Assembly (NCBI RefSeq): GCF_000368045.1
Contig: NZ_KB849229.1
Coordinates: 120,122-149,793 of the forward strand
Source of the DNA: Acinetobacter johnsonii CIP 64.6
GTDB taxonomy: Bacteria; Pseudomonadota; Gammaproteobacteria; Pseudomonadales; Moraxellaceae
Length of the DNA: 29,672 nt
Direction: 5' to 3'
This document shows positions 1 through 9,063 of this stretch, piece after piece; positions within the stretch are counted from its first letter, which is position 1; the number at the start of each line of letters is the position of its first letter. A program made the translations under genes and the position numbers. The notes under the pieces are model-generated. The model worked only from the letters and a program-made list of their open reading frames with translations, searched no databases and was not told the origin of the DNA.

Positions 1-2645
1 AAGTCGACGTTAAGATTGATTTACCTGCAGATGCGGTAGCTGGTGACAGTGTTATCGTCAACGGTGAAGAAACAGTATTGACGGCTGACGACATTACTGC
101 AGGTGAAATCATCGTTAAAGTGGATTCACCGAACGAAGGTGAAACTTTAGAAGTTGAAGTAAGCATTAAAGATGCTGCTGGTAACGAATCGGATGAGATT
201 TTGGCGGAAGCCGCGGTGGATAGTGTACTACCCGTCGTCGAGATAGAAGCAATTACTCCGATCGACAGTGATAACCCAGCGGATGGTGTTGCGGATCAAG
301 TGTTGATTACAGGAACATCGGATGAACCGAATGCACCAGTGGAGATCAAAGACAAAGCTGGCAACACAATCTGGGAAGGGATGACCGATGGTACAGGTGC
401 GTTCAGCGCGACAGTAGATACAGCAGCGGTTCAGGCAGGCGATGATGTCACAGTAGAAGTGACGGATAAGGCAGGGAATACAGGTACAGATACAGCAACG
501 GCTGGCGACCTCACCTTCAGTACAGATACCACAGAACCTGTTGTCGAGATAGAAGCAGTTACTCCGATCGACAGTGATAACCCAGCGGATGGTGTTGCGG
601 ATCAAGTGTTGATTACAGGAACATCGGATGAACCGAATGCACCAGTGGAGATCAAAGACAAAGCTGGCAACACAATCTGGGAAGGGATGACCGATGGTAC
701 AGGTGCGTTCAGCGCGACAGTAGATACAGCAGCGGTTCAGGCAGGTGATGATGTCACAGTAGAAGTGACGGATAAGGCTGGTAATACAGGTACAGATACA
801 GCAACGGCTGGCGACTTAATCTTTACAAATGATCCGCTGGTACTTGAAAATGATAGTGCTAATGCCGTTTACCAAGAAAGTCAGGTTAATCCAAATCCAA
901 TCGGTGAATTAACTTCTGACACAGCAATTAAGCTACTGGCTGGTAGTAGCGCTACAGACAAGCTAGAGTTTAGCATAGCAAATGGAGCTCAAGATGTTGT
1001 CATTACAGTCAAAAGCGAATCCTTGGTAACTGTGGCAGATGCATATTCATTTACTGTTATAAATAAGGAAACAGGTCAAGAATATACAGTGGCTGCATCA
1101 AGCACAGCTCAAGGCGGTTTAGTCGCAGGTGCTTTAGGATTGGAAGCATTAGGTGTTGTAGGCGATGATGGCAATGGCCTAAGACTAGATATTCATGACC
1201 TGCCACCAGGCGACTATGAAGTCGTGGTTCAAGGCGATCAAAGTAAACTGGCTGATATCTTATCCACTGTGAGTTTAGAAGATTTAGGTAGTAATACCGT
1301 TGAAACTTTAATTCTGGATACGGTTACTGGCTTGCTTAAAGACGCCTTAATAGGTAATGAAAATATTGCTGTTGGATTATTAAATCAGCTCTCAGTCGAA
1401 CAGTTATTGAATCTTGTTGAAGGTAATCCGAACCCTTTAGTATCAGGTTTAGGATCAACTTTGCAAGCTGTTTTGGCGAATCCTCTACTCGCTCTCGTGC
1501 TTGGTGGTATCACTAGTGCGACGGTTGGTGAAATTCTTGAGGGTGATATAGATACAGGAGTCTTAGGCCTTATAAACAACATACCATTTGTTGGTCCTGA
1601 CCTTGTTCAGCCTCTATTAAATGCTGTAGGTGGTCTGGTTGATGGTGTAGTTGATAACCTTGATTCAATTGGTGAAGATTTATTTAATCTTGTGATTGAG
1701 CCATTAATTGCAGATGTACTACTGGCAGGTTTGATTGATAATTTAAGTTTAAATGACGCTTTGAATGGCTTATTAGGTAGTATCAAGGACCTATTAAATA
1801 CCGTTGGTGCAGGTGACTTACTCCCTGCCTTGGATGATGTGTTGCAGCTAGTGGCTCAAGAAATCCTGAGTAATCCTGCACAGTTGTTTAATGAGGTGAA
1901 TGCCGCAGTTTACGGCGTTGATGAAAAAACATATGTTGCCGAAGGGAATGTGCTTGCGAACGATGAGGTAGTAAATGGTTCAATCATTGAAGTCAACGGA
2001 GTTCCTATTACCTTCAACCAAACAGATGTAAATGGCAATTACGCTATCATCACTGGTACTCACGGTACATTACATCTTTACGAAGATGGGCATTATATCT
2101 ATACGTCCACTGTAACATCAGGAAATGCTACTTCAGTAGTTGATGATTTCACGTATACCGTTCAAGACGAGTATAACAATACTGAAGATGCCGTTTTAAC
2201 CATCACAACAGATCCAGTAAATGAAACCATCGATTTCTCTGGTACAGCCAGCGATGATATGTTGCAGGGTGGTGCGGGTGATGACATTCTGACAGGTGGA
2301 GCAGGTGCCGATACTGCCATCTATTACTTGTTAGATAATGCGGATGCAACGGGTGGCAATGGCACAGATACTTGGAGCGACTTCGAGCTTGGTGCTGATG
2401 CAGACAAGATCGATATTTCGGCGTTACTGGATGGTCTGCAAACATCAGCTAATATTGGGGATTATATTTCAGTAGAAACTAATGCCGATGGTAAAGCAGT
2501 GATTAGTATTGACCGTGATGGTGTGAGTAATGGATTTTCTGCATCAGATCTTTTGGTTTTGGATAATATTTCTCCAGCAGATTTAAACTTAACAAATGAC
2601 GAACTGTTAAATAATCTGTTAAGTAATAATCAAATTGTTTACTAA
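1..2645 (+). CDS. Bap-type giant adhesin, RTX/type I secreted, C-terminal part (5' end outside window)
   Basis: The frame is open to the left edge (first full codon at base 3), so this is the 3' end of a much longer gene. A TTG at 78 is internal and not the start. It opens with bacterial Ig-like domains, two of them almost identical (about 240-545 and 546-822). A long aliphatic, Leu/Gly/Asp-rich stretch follows (about 880-1900). Next comes a VCBS/cadherin-like segment containing NVLANDE (about 1940-2215). A short RTX nonapeptide block (GGAGDDILTGGAGAD, about 2262-2315) and a terminal type I secretion target region end the protein. This order matches biofilm-associated proteins (Bap/BLP) of Acinetobacter, which are exported by a TolC-type system and mediate cell-cell and surface adhesion. 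A strong terminator lies 21 bases after the stop. The family assignment is confident; which Bap paralogue it is cannot be told from this end alone. Confidence 0.9.
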   Translation, partial: VDVKIDLPADAVAGDSVIVNGEETVLTADDITAGEIIVKVDSPNEGETLEVEVSIKDAAGNESDEILAEAAVDSVLPVVEIEAITPIDSDNPADGVADQVLITGTSDEPNAPVEIKDKAGNTIWEGMTDGTGAFSATVDTAAVQAGDDVTVEVTDKAGNTGTDTATAGDLTFSTDTTEPVVEIEAVTPIDSDNPADGVADQVLITGTSDEPNAPVEIKDKAGNTIWEGMTDGTGAFSATVDTAAVQAGDDVTVEVTDKAGNTGTDTATAGDLIFTNDPLVLENDSANAVYQESQVNPNPIGELTSDTAIKLLAGSSATDKLEFSIANGAQDVVITVKSESLVTVADAYSFTVINKETGQEYTVAASSTAQGGLVAGALGLEALGVVGDDGNGLRLDIHDLPPGDYEVVVQGDQSKLADILSTVSLEDLGSNTVETLILDTVTGLLKDALIGNENIAVGLLNQLSVEQLLNLVEGNPNPLVSGLGSTLQAVLANPLLALVLGGITSATVGEILEGDIDTGVLGLINNIPFVGPDLVQPLLNAVGGLVDGVVDNLDSIGEDLFNLVIEPLIADVLLAGLIDNLSLNDALNGLLGSIKDLLNTVGAGDLLPALDDVLQLVAQEILSNPAQLFNEVNAAVYGVDEKTYVAEGNVLANDEVVNGSIIEVNGVPITFNQTDVNGNYAIITGTHGTLHLYEDGHYIYTSTVTSGNATSVVDDFTYTVQDEYNNTEDAVLTITTDPVNETIDFSGTASDDMLQGGAGDDILTGGAGADTAIYYLLDNADATGGNGTDTWSDFELGADADKIDISALLDGLQTSANIGDYISVETNADGKAVISIDRDGVSNGFSASDLLVLDNISPADLNLTNDELLNNLLSNNQIVY
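240..822 (+). repeat. two near-identical tandem Ig-like repeats, 306-bp period
   Basis: The string GAGATAGAAGC starts at 240 and again at 546, a spacing of exactly 306 bp (102 codons). The two copies differ at only a few positions, such as ATT/GTT (Ile/Val) just after that string and GGC/GGT before GATGATGTC. Such low divergence means recent duplication or gene conversion, and the copy number may vary between isolates or be collapsed in short-read assemblies. Confidence 0.93.
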
Positions 2646-2666
2646 ACAGTAAATGTGTAATTAATG

Positions 2667-2704
2667 AAAAGGTACTGTGCGACGATGTGTACAGTACCTT
2701 TTTT
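2667..2704 (+). terminator. rho-independent terminator after the adhesin gene
   Basis: A perfect 12-bp stem pairs 2667-2678 (AAAAGGTACTGT) with 2691-2702 (ACAGTACCTTTT) around a 12-nt loop and runs into T residues on the plus strand. The A run on its 5' side means it could also work on the minus strand. Confidence 0.9.
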
Positions 2705-2743
2705 GCTATCTGAATGGAGATGTATTTGAAGTATTGTCAAATA

Positions 2744-2775
2744 AAAAAGCCCCAATATTTCGATCAGGGCTTTTT
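2744..2775 (-). terminator. terminator associated with the tRNA-Gly fragment
   Basis: AAAAAGCCC (2744-2752) pairs with GGGCTTTTT (2767-2775), giving a 9-bp stem and 14-nt loop. It starts five bases beyond the CCA end of the minus-strand tRNA fragment, so it is probably the original terminator of that tRNA gene. T runs on both sides allow bidirectional use. Confidence 0.8.
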
Positions 2776-2780
2776 GAATC

Positions 2781-2827
<47 letters not shown>

Positions 2828-3010
2828 GTCACCGACATAAAATACACTAAATAACATAATTTGTATGTTAATAAACTCTATATATAACAGTTATATAGGG
2901 TTTTTATTTTGTGTGACGTAATTTAAGGTGGGATGGGGTACTTTGATTTTTGGTCACTAATTTATTGTGATAATCAACAATAATAACCAACATACATATG
3001 CTTAATCTAA

Positions 3011-3142
3011 GGGTATTTTACTGACTGGTATAATTTTATGATGAGAGGGGTGTTGTCTGAGGCTACGGTTCAATTAGGATTAAATCCAACTATCGCAACG
3101 CTGAATTCTGAAGAATCTCGTCGTTTCTTAATTACGTTGTAA
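3011..3142 (+). other. short open frame of unknown origin, possible gene remnant
   Basis: Between the tRNA fragment and fruB lies an open frame after a TAA at 3008. Its first ATG is at 3038 and it stops at 3142, giving a 34-residue peptide ending RRFLITL. The composition is protein-like (NPTIATLNSEESRR) but no family is recognised, and no clear ribosome binding site precedes the ATG. It may be the tail of a deleted gene rather than a functional small protein. The rest of the 2830-3269 interval is AT-rich and should contain the fruB promoter, but I cannot place -35/-10 boxes or a Cra-type operator with confidence. Confidence 0.3.
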
Positions 3143-3269
3143 TGATGATCATGAAGATAAAATCAAAAAATACAGATTTTCGGGTAAATCCTGAGTAGAA
3201 TTCGACTTTTATTTTTTTTCCAGTAAAAAAGGCATGGCTTCTCACTATGCTGCTTTGCAAGGACGTTTT

Positions 3270-6134
3270 ATGCTCGCGCTAGATATACAACATGTTCGAA
3301 TGAAACAACACGCCACTGATAAAGCACAAGCGTTGCAATGTCTAGTCGATATCTTGGTCGAAGACCAGTTGGTTACACCTGATTATATTCATGGGTTGAC
3401 CGGGCGCGAACAACAAAGTGCAACGTATTTAGGGCAAGGAATTGCCATTCCGCATGGGACGCCTCAGTCTCGCCAATATATTTTAAAAACTGGTATTCGT
3501 CTGGCGCACTTTCCTGAAGGAGTTGTTTGGGACGGTGAAAATAAAATTTATTTAGCAGTAGTGATTGCTGCGAAATCAGATGAGCATTTGCAAGTCTTAC
3601 AAATTTTGACGCGGGCTTTAATTAATGATGTCGCTGATCAAGTGAAACAGGCTCAATCCGCAGAGCAAATTATTGCATTATTACAAGCCCAACCTGCATC
3701 TTTGGCATTGCATGAAAATTTAATCGCCACTCAAGTTCCCGCACTTGATGTAGAAGATTTAATTTGGCACGCAACACAGTTGCTGAAACAGCAAAAAATG
3801 GTGGAGTGTGGTTTTCTGTCGGGTTTAAACCTAAACAGCATGATTCATTTAGGGGAGGGGGTCTGGTCGATCACTTCTAACCAGCATGTTTTGAGCCCAG
3901 CTGTAAGTTTGGTAAAAGCGGAACAGGTTTTGAGCCATCAGCAGGAAATGCTCAAGACTTTGGTGTGTATTGCCAGTAATGAGCAACTGGATATGCAACG
4001 GTTTCAACGGTTAATGGATATTTTGTTTGATACTGAACAAGTTCATACCCTCAACCAAGAGCAAGATAGTCACCAATTGGCGCAGTTAATTGGTGCTGAA
4101 CTGATTCCTGATTGGCCATCTCGTCGTATTGTCTTAGCTAACGCTCATGGTCTACATGCGCGTCCCGCGACACACTTGGTCAATATGACCAAGAAATTTG
4201 CAGGGGATATTCTCGTTGCTGTAGATGAGGGGGCTTACGTTTCGGCAAAAAGTTTAACCAAATTATTAGCCATGGGATGCCGTCGTGGTCAAACTCTGAC
4301 TTTTATTGCACAACCTGATACCGATGCTGTAGCTGGCTTAGAACAGATTATTGATGCAGTTCAACAGGGCTTAGGAGAAGAGGTTGAAGCTGTTGATCTT
4401 GTATCTCATCAGCATAGCAGTAGTGATCCTGTCGTAAATACTTTGGAATTAATGCCTTTTGAATCACATGGCGATACGGGTAGCTGCGGTATTGCGGCAT
4501 CAACTGGCCTTGCTTTTGGTCCTGCACATGTGGTGAAGCCACGTGAATTTAGTTATGAACGTCGCGGGCAGAGCTTTAAAGCTGAGAATGAAAAGCTTGA
4601 AATTGCGCTTCATCAGGTGAAAAACAGCTTACGTCAATTCATTGCACATACTGAATCTACTGCCATTAAGCAGATATTCATGGCACATTTGGAAATGCTG
4701 GATGATCCAGACCTACTCCAAAGTGTACAACGCGGTTTAAAACAAGGGTTGTCTGCTGCTGCAGCTTGGCATGATCATATTGAAGTGGCTGCTACCGCAC
4801 AGGCTGCACTTAGCGATCGTTTACTGGCAGAGCGTGCGGCTGATTTAAGGGATATTGGTGAGCGTGTTTTGGCTGCTTTGTGCGGTGTGGCCGATGTCAC
4901 AGAACCCGAGCAACCTTATATCTTAATTATGCATGATGTTGGTCCGAGTGATGTAGCGCGTCTGAATAAAGATCGTGTTGCAGGCATTTTGACCGCGGTT
5001 GGTGGAGCGAGTGCCCATAGTGCCATTGTGGCACGTGCTCTGGCTATTCCAGCAGTCGTAGGTGCAGGTATAGCTGTTTTAAATATTGAGAACCATGCCA
5101 CTGTGCTAATTAATGGGGATACTGGTGAGTATGTGGTCTCACCCGAGCAAAGTCAGATTGATCATGCCATTGCAGAGCGCCAACGCCAGCGTGAGTTACG
5201 AGAACAAGCGGAACAGCATTGTTTAGAACCCGCAATCACACTGGATCAACATCAAGTTGAAATCGCAGCCAATATTGGCAAAGTGGGCGCTACGATACAG
5301 GCTGTGGCCGATGGGGCGGAAGCAATTGGTTTGCTACGCACAGAATTGGTCTTTATGTCACACAGCAGTGCGCCTGATGAGGCTACACAGGAAGCTGATT
5401 ATCGGGTGGTGTTAGATGCTTTAGCGGGTCGTCCATTGGTGGTACGTACACTTGATGTGGGCGGGGACAAACCTTTACCGTATTTGCCTATTGAAAAGGA
5501 AGAAAATCCATTCTTGGGCTTACGTGGTATTCGTCTGACTTTACTTAAGCCAGAGTTGTTACGTCAGCAATTGGTTGCTTTACTTAAAGCAGCGGATAAT
5601 CGCCCATTAAGAATTATGTTTCCGATGATTGGGCGGGTTGAAGAATGGCGAGCAGCAAAAGCAATATTAGATGAGGTTCGCATACAGCATCCATGTGAAA
5701 ACTTACAAGTCGGTATTATGATTGAGGTTCCTTCGGCAGCATTGTTGGCTCCAATTCTTGCTCAAGAAGTTGATTTTTTTAGTATTGGAACCAATGACTT
5801 GACTCAATATACTCTGGCGATTGACCGTGGTCATCCACTATTGTCTGCTGAAGCTGATGGCTTACATCCAAGTATTTTGCTATTGATTGATCAAACGGTT
5901 CGGGCAGCACATCAGCATGGTAAATGGGTGGGCATTTGTGGTGAATTGGCTGCTGATCCAAAAGCTGTGCCTGTATTGATAGGCTTGGGCGTGGATGAGT
6001 TGAGTATGTCGAGTACCAGTATTCCATTGGTGAAGGCGCAAATTCGTGGTTTGAACTATATAAATTGCCAACAGGTCGCACAGCAAGCCTTAAGTTGTGA
6101 CAGTGCGTCTGCCGTACGTTCATTGGTGGAGTAA
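3270..6134 (+). CDS. fruB: fructose PTS multiphosphoryl transfer protein (EIIA-HPr-EI fusion)
   Basis: This fused PTS protein passes phosphate from PEP through EI, HPr and EIIA to the membrane fructose permease FruA. The start is set at ATG 3270 (MLALDIQHV), giving 954 aa, because AAGGA sits 8 nt upstream; the ATG at 3234 has a weaker site. Positions below are nucleotide coordinates. The EIIA(Fru) domain comes first, with active His in AIPHGT (codon 3453). HPr is in the middle, with GLHARPA and its phospho-His at codon 4155. EI fills the second half, with phospho-His in GGASAHSAI (codon 5016), DVGGDKPLPY, and the C-terminal PEP-binding motifs GTNDLTQYTLAIDR and CGELA. All three phosphorylation sites are intact. 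It is the first gene of fruBKA; fruK starts 7 nt after its stop. Full-length and ordinary for gammaproteobacterial three-domain FruB proteins. Confidence 0.95.
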   Translation: MLALDIQHVRMKQHATDKAQALQCLVDILVEDQLVTPDYIHGLTGREQQSATYLGQGIAIPHGTPQSRQYILKTGIRLAHFPEGVVWDGENKIYLAVVIAAKSDEHLQVLQILTRALINDVADQVKQAQSAEQIIALLQAQPASLALHENLIATQVPALDVEDLIWHATQLLKQQKMVECGFLSGLNLNSMIHLGEGVWSITSNQHVLSPAVSLVKAEQVLSHQQEMLKTLVCIASNEQLDMQRFQRLMDILFDTEQVHTLNQEQDSHQLAQLIGAELIPDWPSRRIVLANAHGLHARPATHLVNMTKKFAGDILVAVDEGAYVSAKSLTKLLAMGCRRGQTLTFIAQPDTDAVAGLEQIIDAVQQGLGEEVEAVDLVSHQHSSSDPVVNTLELMPFESHGDTGSCGIAASTGLAFGPAHVVKPREFSYERRGQSFKAENEKLEIALHQVKNSLRQFIAHTESTAIKQIFMAHLEMLDDPDLLQSVQRGLKQGLSAAAAWHDHIEVAATAQAALSDRLLAERAADLRDIGERVLAALCGVADVTEPEQPYILIMHDVGPSDVARLNKDRVAGILTAVGGASAHSAIVARALAIPAVVGAGIAVLNIENHATVLINGDTGEYVVSPEQSQIDHAIAERQRQRELREQAEQHCLEPAITLDQHQVEIAANIGKVGATIQAVADGAEAIGLLRTELVFMSHSSAPDEATQEADYRVVLDALAGRPLVVRTLDVGGDKPLPYLPIEKEENPFLGLRGIRLTLLKPELLRQQLVALLKAADNRPLRIMFPMIGRVEEWRAAKAILDEVRIQHPCENLQVGIMIEVPSAALLAPILAQEVDFFSIGTNDLTQYTLAIDRGHPLLSAEADGLHPSILLLIDQTVRAAHQHGKWVGICGELAADPKAVPVLIGLGVDELSMSSTSIPLVKAQIRGLNYINCQQVAQQALSCDSASAVRSLVE

Positions 6135-6141
6135 TTACCGA

Positions 6142-7074
6142 ATGGCTAAGATATTAAGCATTACTCTGAATCCTGCAATTGACCTCACCGTGCAATTGGA
6201 TCAACTAAAAGTTGGCGAGGTCAATCGTCAGTTAACAGCTCAAAGCCATGCAGCAGGTAAGGGCTTAAACGTGGCACAGGTCCTTAAGGATTTGGGACAT
6301 GAACTGATTGTGAGTGGCTTTTTGGGGCAAAAAAACCGTCAAATTTTTGACCATCATATACAGCAAGAGCAATTTGATAACCAATTTATTTATGTTGCAG
6401 GTCAAACACGACAAAACATTAAAGTTGCAGAAGCTTCTGGTCAGATGACTGACATCAATGGCAAGGGCTTTTTTGTAGATACCTCAGCAAAACAACAACT
6501 ATGTGAACGTCTATCTCAACTGATTTTAGAGGTTGATGTGATTGTGATTGCTGGCAGTTTGCCACAAGGTTTTTCTGCAGAAGAGCTTTCGACACTGATT
6601 CTATGGTTACAGTCTGCTGGAAAAAAAGTCGCAGTAGATACCAGTGGTGTTGCGTTGAAAGCAGCAATTGCTGCGCATCCTTGGTTGATCAAGCCGAATA
6701 CAGATGAGTTGACGGAAACCTACCATTTGCCAGCAGAAACGTTTGCAGAACAGCAGCATCTTTTTGCCAGTTTAAATAGTCAGATCGAACATATTGTGGT
6801 CTCGATGGGTGAAAACGGAGTGAACTGGCTTCACCACACGCAACCCCTGCATGCTACTGCACCGAAAGTCACCGTCCAAAGTACGGTGGGTGCGGGAGAT
6901 TCCTTGCTGGCAGGTATGATTCATGGCTTGTTGAGTTCAACTTCCCCAGAAGAAACATTGAAAACAGCAACCGCAATTGCGAGCAACGCTGTGACCCAAA
7001 TTGGGTTTGCCCTTCCAGACTTTGCTGTTATTGAAGATTTGAAATCGCAAATCTCAGTCCAATCATTGAGTTAA
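6142..7074 (+). CDS. fruK: 1-phosphofructokinase (PfkB family)
   Basis: It phosphorylates fructose 1-phosphate, the product of PTS uptake, to fructose 1,6-bisphosphate in the cytoplasm. The chosen start is ATG 6142 (MAKILSITLNPAIDLT), where the classic PfkB N-terminus begins. A start further upstream would lie inside fruB and add unrelated residues. The protein is 310 aa, the family's usual length. The substrate-binding AAGKGLNVA motif and the catalytic/anion-hole motif VGAGDSLLAG near the C-terminus are present, with Asp as base. GGAG about 10 nt upstream serves as ribosome binding site. The 7-nt gap to fruB and 4-nt gap to fruA indicate one operon with coupled translation. Confidence 0.95.
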   Translation: MAKILSITLNPAIDLTVQLDQLKVGEVNRQLTAQSHAAGKGLNVAQVLKDLGHELIVSGFLGQKNRQIFDHHIQQEQFDNQFIYVAGQTRQNIKVAEASGQMTDINGKGFFVDTSAKQQLCERLSQLILEVDVIVIAGSLPQGFSAEELSTLILWLQSAGKKVAVDTSGVALKAAIAAHPWLIKPNTDELTETYHLPAETFAEQQHLFASLNSQIEHIVVSMGENGVNWLHHTQPLHATAPKVTVQSTVGAGDSLLAGMIHGLLSSTSPEETLKTATAIASNAVTQIGFALPDFAVIEDLKSQISVQSLS

Positions 7075-7078
7075 TACG

Positions 7079-8761
7079 ATGCAAGAGATAAAACATATTT
7101 TATTTGTGCCACATAGTCCCGAGCAGCCGATTAATGCAGTGATTTTGGCCAAAAAACTCTCCAAAGCAGCAACAGCACTTGGTATTTCCAATGATGTGGC
7201 GACATCAGTCGAGCATCTCGATTTATCAAATGTTATTGATACGGTTGTTTTTGTTGGACAGAAGTCGGCAGATGCGGATCAACTGCGTGGCAAGGTTGTG
7301 AAAGTCATTGGTTTGAATAATGCACAACACGATGCGATCATGCTTTTGCAACAAGTTCTTGAGCATTCAGATGCTGTAGATGAACCTATTGCAGACAATG
7401 CTGAGGTTACACGGTTTGTCGCCATTACAGCATGTCCAACTGGTGTTGCGCATACGTTTATGGCGGCCGAAGCCTTACAACAAGGTGCAGTAAAGCACGG
7501 TTATCAGATTGATGTTGAAACCCAAGGATCGGTTGGGGCTAAAAATATTTTATCGGCAGAAAGTATTGCCAAAGCAGATGTGGTGATCTTAGCAACGGAT
7601 ATTGAGGTCAATACAGATCGCTTTGTAGGCAAACGTGTATATCGCTGCAGTACAGGATTTGCCCTTAAACAAACGGATAAGACTTTTGCAAATGCAATTG
7701 CTGAGGCCAAAGTGCTTGAAACGGGTAAGCAAACAGCCACTAAGACAGAAAATGAAAACAAAGAAAAAACTGGAATTTATAAACACCTTTTAACAGGGGT
7801 GTCTTTCATGCTGCCGATGGTGGTGGCGGGCGGTTTGATCATTGCCATCTCGTTTATGTTCGGCCTCAATCCTGTTGAAGGAAGCTTTGCCGCATCCTTA
7901 AAGCAAATAGGTGCTGCAGCATTTACTCTTATGGTACCTATGCTGGCAGGTTACATTGCTTATTCTATTGCGGATCGTCCGGGTTTAACTCCAGGTTTGA
8001 TTGGCGGTTTACTTGCTACACAATTAGAGGCAGGCTTTCTCGGTGGATTAGTTGCAGGTTTTATTGCAGGTTATATTGCGTTATTTTTATCGAAACAGCT
8101 TAAACTCCCAAGTAGCCTAGAAGCATTAAAACCAATTTTGATTATTCCACTATTGGCCAGTTTAGCTGTTGGTTTAATCATGATTTATGTGGTTGGACAG
8201 CCTGTTGCACAATTGTTTGAATTACTCACACACTTCCTTGCCAATATGGGGACGACCAATGCCATGATCATGGGGGTTATCCTTGGGAGTATGATGTGTA
8301 TTGATGTTGGGGGGCCAATAAATAAAGCAGCTTATGCCTTTACGGTAGGCTTACTTACGTCACAAACATACGGACCGATGGCGATTACCATGGCTGCGGG
8401 TATGGTACCACCGTTGGGTATGGCAATTGCAACTTTTCTGGCAAAGCATAAATTTGCCAAACCTGAGCAAGATGCAGGGAAGGCTGCTGTAGTTCTGGGC
8501 CTATGTTTCATCTCGGAAGGGGCTATTCCGTTTGCTGCCAAAGACCCGATTCGAGTGCTTCCATGCGCGATCGCAGGTGGTGCTGTAACTGGGGCTTTGG
8601 TTGCATTATTTAAATGTGAACTAGTCACTCCGCATGGCGGTGTAATGGTACTGATCATTCCGAATGCGATGAATTATCCATTAAAATATTTATTGGCGAT
8701 TGCGATTGGAAGTGTGGTGACTGGTGTAGCTTATGCCGTGATAAAACAACGGTTAAAATAA
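7079..8761 (+). CDS. fruA: fructose-specific PTS EIIBC permease
   Basis: This inner-membrane fructose permease takes phosphate from FruB and releases fructose 1-phosphate for FruK. It is 560 aa. The N-terminal ~100 residues form a degenerate EIIB-like domain with no cysteine, as in Enterobacterales FruA. A functional EIIB follows with ACPTGVAHTFMA, whose Cys119 is the phosphorylation site. From about residue 235 the EIIC domain begins (LTGVSFMLPMVVAGGLIIA), with about eight to ten hydrophobic segments and the signature GGPINKAAYAF. The ATG at 7079 lies 4 nt after the fruK stop. No good terminator follows; a hipA remnant begins about 15 bp after the stop. All expected parts are present. Confidence 0.95.
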   Translation: MQEIKHILFVPHSPEQPINAVILAKKLSKAATALGISNDVATSVEHLDLSNVIDTVVFVGQKSADADQLRGKVVKVIGLNNAQHDAIMLLQQVLEHSDAVDEPIADNAEVTRFVAITACPTGVAHTFMAAEALQQGAVKHGYQIDVETQGSVGAKNILSAESIAKADVVILATDIEVNTDRFVGKRVYRCSTGFALKQTDKTFANAIAEAKVLETGKQTATKTENENKEKTGIYKHLLTGVSFMLPMVVAGGLIIAISFMFGLNPVEGSFAASLKQIGAAAFTLMVPMLAGYIAYSIADRPGLTPGLIGGLLATQLEAGFLGGLVAGFIAGYIALFLSKQLKLPSSLEALKPILIIPLLASLAVGLIMIYVVGQPVAQLFELLTHFLANMGTTNAMIMGVILGSMMCIDVGGPINKAAYAFTVGLLTSQTYGPMAITMAAGMVPPLGMAIATFLAKHKFAKPEQDAGKAAVVLGLCFISEGAIPFAAKDPIRVLPCAIAGGAVTGALVALFKCELVTPHGGVMVLIIPNAMNYPLKYLLAIAIGSVVTGVAYAVIKQRLK

Positions 8762-8775
8762 AGCCCTTCATAGAA

Positions 8776-9012
8776 GCTTTGTGAAAGTTATTCAGTGCAA
8801 TAAATGAATATTATGCTCAATCCTATTTTGGATCAGTTGGAGAGTCTCACTTGAATTTGTCCAGGTAATAGATCATGAGCGATATTGCTGAATAGGATTG
8901 CAACCTTACAAATCGAGCCAATGTTCACCCCATCCATTGTAGTAAACATTAAGTTTTTTTTGAGCATGGATTTATTTTCTTCTGATACGTTGGCGAGCCC
9001 TACTGTTCTGAA
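8776..9012 (-). pseudogene. collapsed remnant of a second hipBA locus
   Basis: Two blocks match the intact hipBA downstream. 8776-8917 aligns with 13168-13311 (hipA 3' end and flank) at roughly 90% by eye. About 8918-9012 aligns with about 14394-14485 (hipA start and hipB end). The ~1.08 kb between them in the intact copy is missing, with the join in or near GCCAAT. Two additional T residues after the ATG shift the frame so that a peptide of about 45 codons could read from the hipA start into the C-terminal SICKVAI segment before a second frameshift ends it. No kinase motif survives. It fills the fruA-SNF2 gap; no separate promoter is obvious. Confidence 0.88.
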
Positions 9013-9063
9013 ATGACAGCTTTGTCCGTTATAATTGTATAAACATTTTGGTGTCTGGTAATT

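Noticed and set aside
228..605. 125-codon open frame on the minus strand inside the adhesin gene
   Set aside because: It lies wholly antisense to the Ig-like repeats, and its own internal repetition mirrors them; no ribosome binding site or protein family.
2962..2983. TTATTGT/ACAATAA inverted repeat before fruB as a regulator site
   Set aside because: Short AT-only arms in AT-rich DNA about 290 bp upstream of the start; no family of operator recognised.
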